Below are positions 1-5,579 of a DNA stretch of 6,621 nt, in pieces. The notes beneath the pieces were generated by a model. That model did not search any database, had not been told where the DNA came from, and saw only the letters and a program-made list of their open reading frames with translations. Position 1 is the first letter of the stretch. The number at the start of each line of letters is the position of its first letter. The position numbers and the translations under genes were made by a program. The DNA comes from an uncultured bacterium (GTDB taxonomy: Bacteria > Edwardsbacteria > AC1 > EtOH8): NCBI GenBank assembly GCA_937958665.1, contig CALGNM010000305.1:1-6621 (forward strand), written 5' to 3'.

Positions 1-48
1 CGATATCGTATTCGGTGACTGGAGTTCAGACGTGTGCTCTTCCGATCT
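1..48. other. Illumina adapter and index contamination (left end)
   Basis: Not biological. Positions 15-48 match the reverse complement of the standard TruSeq read-1 read-through adapter (GTGACTGGAGTTCAGACGTG and onward to TTCCGATCT). Positions 7-14 (CGTATTCG) are an 8-base index, and 1-6 (CGATAT) match the P7 stub CGAGAT with one mismatch. The same index appears as CGAATACG at the other end of the contig, so the two ends come from one library. Any reading frame that starts here is an artefact: GTG CTC TTC CGA TCT gives the peptide MLFRS. Confidence 0.98.
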
Positions 49-110
49 AGCCCGCCCATCGGCTTTTTCTTGAAGGTCTGCTTTCTTATATCCAGCGGGG
101 TCAGCTTCAT
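49..110 (-). CDS. divIVA: DivIVA-family cell division/polarity protein, N-terminal fragment
   Basis: Twenty codons plus two bases are present before the contig ends at the adapter. They read MKLTPLDIRKQTFKKKPMGG, the typical start of DivIVA proteins (M-x-[LI]-T-P-L-[DE]-I-x-x-x-x-F). DivIVA is a cytoplasmic coiled-coil protein that binds negatively curved membrane through this N-terminal domain and recruits division or polar-growth factors. The start is supported by AGGAGG seven bases upstream of the ATG. It follows yggT by 20 bases on the same strand, an arrangement known from ylm/yggT-divIVA clusters. The usual R-G-Y/F-D after the basic stretch appears here as M-G-G, followed by a codon beginning CT that is cut. 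The coiled-coil region is off the contig. Confidence 0.85.
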
Positions 111-130
111 GGCTGCTCCTCCTAATGTTT

Positions 131-436
131 TCAATGCATCTTCAGGCGGTAGCCGTATTCAACCAGGCTGGCTGCCAGGAATTGCTTGGCGAAGACGACG
201 GCCAGAACGGCGACCATGGGCGAAAGGTCCAGTCCGATACCCTTAAGGGGCAAGATCCTCCGAATGGGGTCCAGCACCGGATCGGTCAGACGGCCAAGCA
301 GCCTGACTATGGGATTGAACGGATCCGGATTGACCCAGGACAGCAGGGCCCGGATGATGATCACCCACAGGTAGATATCCAAAGCCAGTCCCAGGGCCTG
401 GCCAGCGGCTATCAGCAGATTTGCCAAAAGTAGCAT
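131..436 (-). CDS. yggT: YggT family small integral membrane protein
   Basis: The gene encodes 101 residues, a normal length for a single-repeat YggT/YlmG protein. A hydrophobic segment at about 8-34 is followed by the family signature W-V-N-P-D-P-F-N-P-I (34-43), then L-T-D-P-x-L-x-P-I-R-R (50-60), G-x-D-L-S-P (68-73) and a second hydrophobic segment at about 72-92. YggT proteins are inner-membrane proteins of uncertain biochemistry; relatives have been linked to osmotic tolerance in bacteria and to nucleoid or thylakoid organisation in plastids. The gene lies 30 bases after yggS and 20 bases before divIVA on the same strand, so it is probably cotranscribed with them. An AGAGG three bases before the ATG is a tight ribosome-binding site, which may mean translation is partly coupled to yggS. 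Confidence 0.93.
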   Translation of the reverse strand: MLLLANLLIAAGQALGLALDIYLWVIIIRALLSWVNPDPFNPIVRLLGRLTDPVLDPIRRILPLKGIGLDLSPMVAVLAVVFAKQFLAASLVEYGYRLKMH

Positions 437-466
437 ATGCCTCTTTTCGATTTCCGGCCGGGGCGG

Positions 467-1156
467 TCAGCCCCGGGCTCCAAAGATGGCGCTGCCCACC
501 CGGATCATGGTCGATCCCTCCTCGATGGCGATCTGATAGTCGCCGGACATCCCCATGGAGAGATGTTTCATCTCGATGTTGGGCAGGGCCTGGTCCCTAA
601 TCTGTTCGAACAGCGTTCTCAGCATCCTGAAGGTGCCGCGGATCCGGTCATCATCATCCGTCAGCGGCCCCACCGTCATCAGCCCCAAGACTCTTACCCC
701 CCCGATCGCCCCGATTTTCCGGATGCCCCCCCCGACCACCTGGGGTGCGAACCCATATTTCTGGGGCTCGCCCGAGGTGTTGACCTCCAGCAGAACGTCC
801 TGGACTTTACCCTGCTGCAGGGCCCGGCGGCCAACCTCGGCGGCCAGCTCCACCGAGTCGATGGAGTGGATCAGGGAGAACATCTCGACAGCTTTCCTGG
901 CCTTGTTGGATTGCAGGTGTCCGATCAGGTGCCATTCAACCTTGTCGCCAATATGCCGGTATTTTTCGGAAGCCTCCTGGACCCGGTTCTCCCCAACGAT
1001 TCCGATGCCCAGGGAGATGGCCTGCTCGATGGCGGCAACCGGGCAAGTCTTGGTCACCGCCACCAAGACCACCTCGCCGGGGTCACGGCCCGTCCTCCGG
1101 CAGGCCGAGGCTACATTCAGGCGGATTTGCTCCAGGTTTCGCCGCATTTCCTGCAT
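467..1156 (-). CDS. yggS: YggS/PLPBP family pyridoxal 5'-phosphate homeostasis protein
   Basis: The gene encodes 229 residues, full length for the family. This is a fold-type III single-domain PLP-binding protein, resembling the barrel of alanine racemase. It has no known strong catalytic activity and buffers PLP and amino/keto-acid pools in the cytoplasm. Visible motifs are V-A-V-T-K-T with the PLP-binding Lys36, G-E-N-R-V-Q-E (55-61), W-H-L-I-G-H-L-Q-S-N-K (75-85), H-S-I-D-S (97-101), V-N-T-S-G-E-P-Q-K-Y-G-F (125-136), and the phosphate-binding end S-M-G-M-S-G-D (200-206) with G-S-A-I-F-G (221-226). It is the first gene of the minus-strand cluster with yggT and divIVA; proC, often found here in other bacteria, is absent. 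No convincing Shine-Dalgarno precedes the ATG, and a promoter -10 box lies only eight bases upstream, suggesting a leaderless mRNA. An in-frame ATG at codon 4 is an alternative start. Confidence 0.96.
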   Translation of the reverse strand: MQEMRRNLEQIRLNVASACRRTGRDPGEVVLVAVTKTCPVAAIEQAISLGIGIVGENRVQEASEKYRHIGDKVEWHLIGHLQSNKARKAVEMFSLIHSIDSVELAAEVGRRALQQGKVQDVLLEVNTSGEPQKYGFAPQVVGGGIRKIGAIGGVRVLGLMTVGPLTDDDDRIRGTFRMLRTLFEQIRDQALPNIEMKHLSMGMSGDYQIAIEEGSTMIRVGSAIFGARG

Positions 1157-1164
1157 AACATGTA

Positions 1165-1193
1165 ATTATATCCCATCATTCGGGCCATTGCAA
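1165..1193 (-). promoter_or_regulatory. Probable sigma-70-type promoter of yggS-yggT-divIVA (near-leaderless)
   Basis: On the minus strand, a -35 box TTGCAA (1193-1188) is followed after exactly 17 bases by a perfect TATAAT (1170-1165). The -10 box ends eight bases before the yggS ATG, so transcription would begin within about three bases of the start codon or at its A. This agrees with the lack of a ribosome-binding site for yggS. A second consensus-like -35, TTGACA at 1226-1221, lies upstream but has only CATTTT at 17-base spacing. Confidence 0.6.
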
Positions 1194-1221
1194 TATAAAA
1201 ATGCCAATCAGTTGGCGGTCT

Positions 1222-1244
1222 GTCAAGCACCTTTTATGCTTGAC
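1222..1244. repeat. Perfect 8-bp inverted repeat in the divergent promoter region (candidate operator)
   Basis: GTCAAGCA (1222-1229) and its exact reverse complement TGCTTGAC (1237-1244) are separated by seven bases. The right arm contains most of the plus-strand -35 box TTGACT (1240-1245), and the left arm contains TTGAC on the minus strand as part of TTGACA. It may be a dimeric regulator site between the two operons, or two outward-facing -35 boxes that happen to be symmetric. The sequence cannot separate these. Confidence 0.45.
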
Positions 1245-1268
1245 TATGGAGGTTTTTGGGATTAGAAT
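1240..1268 (+). promoter_or_regulatory. Probable sigma-70-type promoter of the PBP operon
   Basis: TTGACT (1240-1245) is followed after 17 bases by TAGAAT (1263-1268), matching the consensus at five of six positions in each box. Transcription would begin near 1275, giving a leader of about 77 bases before the PBP start codon. A TATAAT at 1269-1274 is a better box in isolation but lies 23 bases from the -35, which is too far. Confidence 0.6.
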
Positions 1269-1351
1269 TATAATTAAATGTTTGGGCTTCCAGCCTTTGT
1301 TTCCTAAACGCCCAGGCCGATAATCACAAACCCAGCCAAGGATAATGCCGC

Positions 1352-3502
1352 ATGGCCAAATTCTACCGGGGCAAGCTGCCTCTAAAACTGACCCGCCGGT
1401 CGCGACGGACCCTTCACCGGGTTCTCTTCGGGCTGGGGGTGGCTTTTATATTCATGTTCGGCTTCGCATCAGGCACCTTCGCCTTCTACAGCCGGGGCCT
1501 GCCATCCACCCGCACCCTCCAGGAGGTCCAGCCCAAGCAGGGCACCCAGGTGTTCGACTGCCACGGCCAGCTGATCCACGAGTTCGCCGAGGAGAACCGG
1601 ATAGTGGTACCGCTGTCCCGGATCCCCAAGCCGCTGATCGACGCTACCATCGCCATCGAGGACCGCAGCTTCCGCTCCCACTGGGGGGTGGATGTCTTCG
1701 GCTATGCCGCAGCCCTCAAGGATTATGCCCTGCGCCGCAGCAAGAGGCTGCGGGGGGCCTCCACCATCACCCAGCAGCTGGCCCGCAACCTGTTCTTGAC
1801 CCAGGACCGGACCCTGTCCCGCAAGATCGCCGAAGCCATTTTGGCCCTGAAGATCGAACGGCTGTTCTCCAAGGACGAGATACTGGAGCTCTATTTCAAC
1901 CAGATCAACTACGGCCACGGGGCCTACGGGGCCCAGACCGCCTCGCTGATGTACTTCGGCCGGGATGTCGACAGCCTCAGCCTGGACCAGGCCGCCCTGC
2001 TGGCCGGCATGCCCAAGGGTCCCTCGATCTACTCGCCCTACTCCCACCCCGAGGCGGCCCTGAAAAGGAGGAACACGGTGCTGGAGGCCATGGCCTCCAC
2101 CGGGGCCATCAGCCGGGAGGAGGCCGAGGCCGGCAAAAAGAAACCGGTCGAGGTCAGGCCCCGGGAGCTCCGCCTCAACGACGCCCCCTATTTTCTGGAG
2201 GAGATCCGCAAATACCTGGAATCCCGCTACGGGGCCAACGCCATCTATCAGGGCGGCCTCAAGGTCTACTCCACTCTGGACCTGGAGCTCCAGCGGGGCG
2301 CCAACGCAGCGGCCGAGAGCGTGATGGTGATGCTGGAGGACCGCTACGGTTTCCAGCAAAAACGCCGGAACTTCAAGCTGCCTAAAAACGAGTCCGAGAC
2401 CGCCAACACCCCCTATCTGCAGACCGCCCTGCTGGCCCTGGACCCCCACAACGGCCATGTCCTGGCCATGATCGGCGGGCGCGACTTCCGGGCCAGCAAG
2501 TTCAACCGGGCCACCCAGTCCCGGCGCCAGGCCGGCTCGGCCTTCAAGCCGTTCATCTACACCGCGGCGGTGGACAACGGCTTCAACCCGGGCGACGTGA
2601 TGCTGGACGCCCCGGTGGTCGTCGAGGACGACGGATCCGGCAACCCCTGGTACCCCCGCAATTACGACGGCAAGTTCGACGGCCCCACCACCCTGCGCCG
2701 GGCCCTGGCCCTGTCCAAGAACCTGGTGGCGGTCAAACTGATCCAGGCGGTCGGGCCATCCACCGTCATCAGCTACGCCCGCAAGATGGGCATCCGGACC
2801 CCCCTGCCGGCGGTGCTGTCGCTGGCCCTGGGCTCGGCCGACATCTCCATGATGGACATGACCTGCGCCTACGGGGTGTTCGCCAACCGGGGGATAAGGG
2901 CCGATCCGATGATGATCTTGAAGATAATGGACAAGGACGGCCAGCTGCTGGAGGAGAACCACCCCTTCGTGGAGGAGTCATTGAAGCCCCAGACCGCCTA
3001 CGTGATGGCCAACCTGCTCCAGACGGTGGTGGACCACGGCACCGGGATCGCCTCCCGGTCGATGGGCTTCACCCGGCCGGCCGGCGGCAAGACCGGCACC
3101 ACCAACGACTATACCGACACCTGGTTCATCGGCTTCACCCCCGACCTGGTCTGCGGGGTGTGGGTGGGGTTCGACCAAAAGAAGACCATCGCCGAGGGAG
3201 CCACCGGGGCCGGGCTGGCCCTGCCGATCTGGGCCCGCTTCATGAAGCTGGCCACCGACAGCCTGCCGGCCAAGGACTTTCCGGTTCCGGCCGGGATAAC
3301 CTCGGTGGCCCTGTGCACCGAGTCCGGCCTGCTGGCCACCCCGGCCTGTCCCAAGCCCCGGGCCGAGATCTGCATCGCGGGCAACGCCCCCACCCGCAGC
3401 TGCGACATCCACCGCCTGCAGAATCTGGACATGCAGAGCCGGGACTACAACTTCGAACTGCTGGACAAGGGCGCCATGGACGACCCCTTGCTGAAGCGTT
3501 GA
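1352..3502 (+). CDS. Bifunctional class A penicillin-binding protein, PBP1A family (ponA/mrcA type)
   Basis: The gene encodes 716 residues. This enzyme polymerises lipid II into glycan strands and cross-links the stem peptides on the periplasmic face of the inner membrane. A basic cytoplasmic N-terminus is followed by one membrane segment at about 24-46. The GT51 glycosyltransferase domain (about 70-245) shows I-E-D-R-S-F with catalytic Glu103, R-G-A-S-T-I-T-Q-Q-L-A-R-N (134-146), and E-L-Y-F-N-Q-I-N-Y-G-H-G-A-Y-G (179-193). The transpeptidase domain (about 355-640) has all three motifs: S-A-F-K with nucleophile Ser396 and Lys399, S-K-N (455-457), and K-T-G-T (580-583). The C-terminus carries four cysteines (655, 666, 674, 684) in a C-x10-C-x7-C-x9-C pattern ending in C-D-I-H, common in PBP1A proteins and probably disulfide-bonded. 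AAGGAT eight bases upstream supports the ATG. It opens a plus-strand operon and is divergent from the division-linked yggS cluster. Confidence 0.97.
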   Translation: MAKFYRGKLPLKLTRRSRRTLHRVLFGLGVAFIFMFGFASGTFAFYSRGLPSTRTLQEVQPKQGTQVFDCHGQLIHEFAEENRIVVPLSRIPKPLIDATIAIEDRSFRSHWGVDVFGYAAALKDYALRRSKRLRGASTITQQLARNLFLTQDRTLSRKIAEAILALKIERLFSKDEILELYFNQINYGHGAYGAQTASLMYFGRDVDSLSLDQAALLAGMPKGPSIYSPYSHPEAALKRRNTVLEAMASTGAISREEAEAGKKKPVEVRPRELRLNDAPYFLEEIRKYLESRYGANAIYQGGLKVYSTLDLELQRGANAAAESVMVMLEDRYGFQQKRRNFKLPKNESETANTPYLQTALLALDPHNGHVLAMIGGRDFRASKFNRATQSRRQAGSAFKPFIYTAAVDNGFNPGDVMLDAPVVVEDDGSGNPWYPRNYDGKFDGPTTLRRALALSKNLVAVKLIQAVGPSTVISYARKMGIRTPLPAVLSLALGSADISMMDMTCAYGVFANRGIRADPMMILKIMDKDGQLLEENHPFVEESLKPQTAYVMANLLQTVVDHGTGIASRSMGFTRPAGGKTGTTNDYTDTWFIGFTPDLVCGVWVGFDQKKTIAEGATGAGLALPIWARFMKLATDSLPAKDFPVPAGITSVALCTESGLLATPACPKPRAEICIAGNAPTRSCDIHRLQNLDMQSRDYNFELLDKGAMDDPLLKR

Positions 3503-3515
3503 AAAGGTGATTGGA

Positions 3516-3869
3516 ATGCGAGACCGAAAAGCGCTGATCCGGGAATACAAGCAGACCCCCACCCCCATGGGGATCATCCAGATCCGCAACACCGCCAATG
3601 GGAAGATATTCCTGCTGGCCGCCAAGAACATCCCCGGCATCATCAACAGCCAGCAGTTCAGCCTGAAGAACGGCTCCCACCCCAATTCCGAATTGCAGGC
3701 CGAATACAACAGCCTGGAGCCCGGCGGCTTCGCCTTCGAGGTGCTGGACCGGCTGGAGCCCAAGGAGGGGGCGGGGTACGATTACAACGCCGATCTGAAG
3801 GCCCTGGAGCAGATGTGGCTGGAGAAGCTTCAGCCTTATGGAGACAAGGGATACCACACCAAGCGGTAA
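3516..3869 (+). CDS. GIY-YIG nuclease-fold family protein, active site degenerate
   Basis: The gene encodes 117 residues. It resembles a family of small stand-alone GIY-YIG-fold proteins that begin M-[KR]-D-R-K-x-L-I-x-E-Y-K and end W-L-E-K-L-Q-P-Y-G-D-K-G-Y. Here the GIY element is M-G-I-I-Q-I-R-N-T (18-26), and the position of YIG reads I-F-L-L (31-34). The helix that normally carries the catalytic Arg and nearby His/Tyr reads I-I-N-S-Q-Q-F-S-L (42-50) and has no Arg; the Glu of W-L-E-K (103) is kept. Nuclease activity is therefore doubtful, and the cellular role is unknown. ATG 3516 is preferred over the in-frame GTG at 3507 because the purine-rich AAGGTGA (3504-3510) fits it as a ribosome-binding site and would overlap the GTG start. 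The gene begins 13 bases after the PBP stop, so the two are probably cotranscribed. Confidence 0.82.
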   Translation: MRDRKALIREYKQTPTPMGIIQIRNTANGKIFLLAAKNIPGIINSQQFSLKNGSHPNSELQAEYNSLEPGGFAFEVLDRLEPKEGAGYDYNADLKALEQMWLEKLQPYGDKGYHTKR

Positions 3870-3917
3870 CCGGACCCCGGGAATCAGGCATCAACCAAAG
3901 ATGATAATGGAGCAACC

Positions 3918-4667
3918 ATGAGCCCAACCATCAAAAGGCTGGCCTTCGGGCTGGCGATCCTGGCGATGTCGGCCTCGGGAGCCTACTGCGGACAATGGCT
4001 TTTGGATGCCGAGGCCGGGGCGGCCTTCACCGGCTACAACGACGTTAGGATTCCCAGCGACAGCGGGACCTTCTTCTCACTGGCCGACGACATCGTCCCC
4101 TCGGCCGCCCCCGCCCTGCGGCTGCGGTTTGGAGCCAGCCGGGGACGTCACTCCCTGTTCGCCCTGGCCGCCCCGCTGACCGTGCGGGGGGAGGGAACCC
4201 TGGCCCGGGATATCCTTTTCCACGGGAAGCGCTTCCCGGCCGGGACGGCCATCAACTCCAGCTACCGTTTCGACTCCTACCGCCTCACCTACCGTTACCA
4301 ACTCAAGGATGGACAAAGGCTCCGCCTGGAGGCCGGGCTGACCGCCAAGGTTCGCAGCGCCGACATCACCCTGATGAGCGACTCGGCCTTCGCCCGCCGT
4401 AGCGACCTGGGGGTGGTGCCGCTGATAAACTTCCTGGCCGACTATTCCCTGGACGAAAGATCCGGCCTGCTGGCCGAGGGCGACGCCCTATGGTCCCCTT
4501 ACGGCCGGGCCGAGGACGTGCTGGTGGCCTACCGCTATCGCCCGGCGGAGAACTACGCCTTTCGGGTGGGCTACCGCCTGCTGGAGGGCGGGGCCGACGG
4601 CGGGGGAAAGGTCTATACCTTCTCCATGTTCCATTACCTGACCACCGGAGTGGCGGTGGAGTTTTGA
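3918..4667 (+). CDS. Secreted protein, predicted outer-membrane beta-barrel of unknown function
   Basis: The gene encodes 249 residues. An N-terminal signal peptide has K6-R7, a hydrophobic core at about 8-20 and a probable signal peptidase I site near A-Y-C-G (22-25). Cys24 is not in a proper lipobox, so a lipoprotein is unlikely. The rest alternates polar and hydrophobic residues in short strands, for example Y-R-L-T-Y-R-Y-Q-L (121-129), L-R-L-E-A-G-L-T-A-K-V (135-145) and Y-A-F-R-V-G-Y-R-L-L (213-222). It ends in aromatic Phe249, as outer-membrane barrels do for assembly by BamA. Repeated strand-turn units suggest about eight to ten strands. The stretch L-E-G-G-A-D followed by V-Y-T-F-S-M-F-H-Y (222-240) looks like a family signature, but I cannot name the family. 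GGAG five bases upstream supports the ATG. It lies 48 bases after the GIY-YIG gene, probably in the same operon. Outer-membrane targeting is inferred from composition, not from homology. Confidence 0.8.
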   Translation: MSPTIKRLAFGLAILAMSASGAYCGQWLLDAEAGAAFTGYNDVRIPSDSGTFFSLADDIVPSAAPALRLRFGASRGRHSLFALAAPLTVRGEGTLARDILFHGKRFPAGTAINSSYRFDSYRLTYRYQLKDGQRLRLEAGLTAKVRSADITLMSDSAFARRSDLGVVPLINFLADYSLDERSGLLAEGDALWSPYGRAEDVLVAYRYRPAENYAFRVGYRLLEGGADGGGKVYTFSMFHYLTTGVAVEF

Positions 4668-4674
4668 GCAATAT

Positions 4675-4730
4675 ACGCAATAGTTGCGTTAATCACCCCA
4701 TTTGGGGGTGGATGTACGTAATAATAACGT
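4675..4730. repeat. Pair of related 15-bp palindromes, 41 bp apart
   Basis: ACGCAATAGTTGCGT (4675-4689) and ACGTAATAATAACGT (4716-4730) are each inverted repeats and agree with each other at 11 of 15 positions. Their 41-bp spacing is close to four turns of DNA, so both would face the same side of the helix. They lie in the AT-rich spacer between the barrel gene and the IS. They may be operator sites for a dimeric regulator of a gene now displaced by the IS, or a small dispersed repeat. There is no direct evidence for either. Confidence 0.4.
4694..4710. repeat. GC-rich hairpin downstream of the beta-barrel gene
   Basis: CACCCC (4694-4699) pairs with GGGGTG (4705-4710) across a five-base loop. 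No T-tract follows on either strand, so it is not a standard intrinsic terminator, although it could protect the operon's mRNA 3' end. It lies between the two related palindromes. Confidence 0.35.
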
Positions 4731-4732
4731 AA

Positions 4733-4758
4733 GGGTAAAGTCGCATTCGAGCCACCAA
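4733..4758 (+). repeat. Left terminal inverted repeat of the IS1595-family element
   Basis: The repeat starts GGGTAAAGTCGCATTCGAGC. Compared without gaps to the reverse complement of 5569-5594, 21 of 26 positions agree; mismatches are at repeat positions 6, 14, 16, 17 and 24. The element's outer edge is placed at the GGG. Confidence 0.85.
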
Positions 4759-4776
4759 ATATGATATACTGGTGGC
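4751..4776 (+). promoter_or_regulatory. Hairpin and -10-like box immediately before the transposase start
   Basis: GCCACCA (4751-4757) pairs perfectly with TGGTGGC (4770-4776), which directly abuts the transposase ATG. The 12-base loop overlaps the TATACT box (4765-4770) by one base at its edge. If TATACT is the native -10 box, the transcript would start at or near the ATG and lack the left arm. A transcript entering from outside would carry the whole hairpin beside the start codon, which could limit read-through expression. No good -35 is seen, so the promoter part is weak. Confidence 0.4.
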
Positions 4777-5579
4777 ATGACCAAACGACACAAATGTCCA
4801 CGGTGTGGAACGTGGGAAAGCTACGTCATAAGGCATTCTAAGCGACGTTGTCAGCGCTGCAAATACGAGTGGAAACCAGGGGCATTACCCCTTCGAATAT
4901 CGGCATCGCTGTGGCATCGGTTTCTGATGCTGATTTTTCGAAACGAAACGGTCCCGGAGATCGCCCGGCAAACCGGACTTCATCGGCAACGAATTTATCG
5001 GGCATTGCTCCATGTTCGGGTCGTGATGGCTACCGATACCCCACCGGTGTTCCGGGGAACTGTCGAGGTTGACGAAACCTACCGGGGCGGCTAGTGGAAG
5101 AACAAACGCCTCTCAGAGCGGTTCAAGGGGACGAAACTGTGTCGGGGCACCTCGAAAGCGCCAGTATTTGGCATCTTTTGTCGCAACGGCAAGGTCTGGG
5201 CCCAGGTGGTACCCGATACCGAGGCCAGAACGCTGCAAGCATTGACACTCAAGCGTGTCCGCCGGGGTTCGACCATTTGCTCCGACACTTGGAAGAGTTA
5301 TACCGGAATCGCCCCTAAAGGGTATGTATACCGCATCGTCAAACACGGCCAAGGGCAGTACTCAAACGGCAAAGGAACCCATATAAACGGCCTGGAAGGG
5401 TTCTGGGGATACCTCAAGCGCAAGTTGGCTGACAAGGGTGGAATTAGACGGGAACGATTCCGCTATACTTAGCTGAGTACGTCTGGAGGGACAATCATCG
5501 GTCCTTGACACCAGAGCGCAAAACAAGTAGGATTCTGACCCTTCTCCGGTCGAAAAAATACCTAAAAGTTAGTGGCTAA
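4777..5579 (+). pseudogene. IS1595-family transposase, broken by a TAG stop and a one-base deletion
   Basis: Restored, the product is about 267 residues. The N-terminal zinc ribbon has C7-x2-C10 and C25-x2-C28, followed by a helix-turn-helix-like region at about 57-80 (V-P-E-I-A-R-Q-T-G). The DDE-type catalytic domain shows V-D-E-T-Y (98-102, Asp99), S-D-T-W-K-S-Y (169-175, Asp170) and T-H-I-N-G-L-E-G-F-W-G-Y-L-K-R (201-215), the family's third catalytic segment. Codon 106 (5092-5094) is TAG just after Y-R-G-G, where relatives usually continue G-x-W-K-N-K-R. The correct frame resumes at once with W-K-N-K-R-L-S-E-R. A second lesion at 5460-5461 (TTCCGC where TTCCCGC is expected) shifts the frame after R-R-E-R-F. 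The true C-terminus continues in the next frame as L-Y-L-A-E-Y-V-W-R-D-N-H-R-S-L-T-P-E-R to TAA 5577-5579, inside the right terminal repeat. Transposase activity should be lost. Confidence 0.92.

Noticed and set aside
34-246. Plus-strand frame starting MLFRS near the left end
   Set aside because: Its start lies in adapter and it overlaps divIVA and yggT antisense. The minus-strand frame at 6399-6590 starts with the same peptide for the same reason.
437-1165. Long plus-strand frame opposite yggS
   Set aside because: Antisense shadow of a clearly recognised gene, caused by high GC; the product is Pro/His/Gln-rich with no motif.
1345-2962. Long alternative frames overlapping the PBP gene on both strands (346 and 497 codons)
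   Set aside because: They are low-complexity Gly/Pro/Arg/Gln-rich GC shadows of a PBP with all catalytic motifs in its own frame.
3507-3515. GTG start three codons upstream for the GIY-YIG gene
   Set aside because: The GTG lies inside the best ribosome-binding sequence for the ATG at 3516, and family members start M-[KR]-D-R-K.
3981-3992. Lipobox in the barrel protein around Cys24
   Set aside because: The residues before the Cys are G-A-Y, with Tyr at -1 where Ala, Gly or Ser is needed.
4694-4710. CACCCC/GGGGTG hairpin as a Rho-independent terminator
   Set aside because: No run of T follows on either strand.
4725-4732. Exact 8-bp target duplication for the IS
   Set aside because: TAACGTAA on the left and AAACCGAA on the right (5595-5602) match at only five of eight positions.
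5092-5094. TAG as a recoded codon in an active transposase
   Set aside because: A separate one-base deletion also breaks the gene, so decay is the simpler explanation, and the host genes here give no sign of TAG reassignment.
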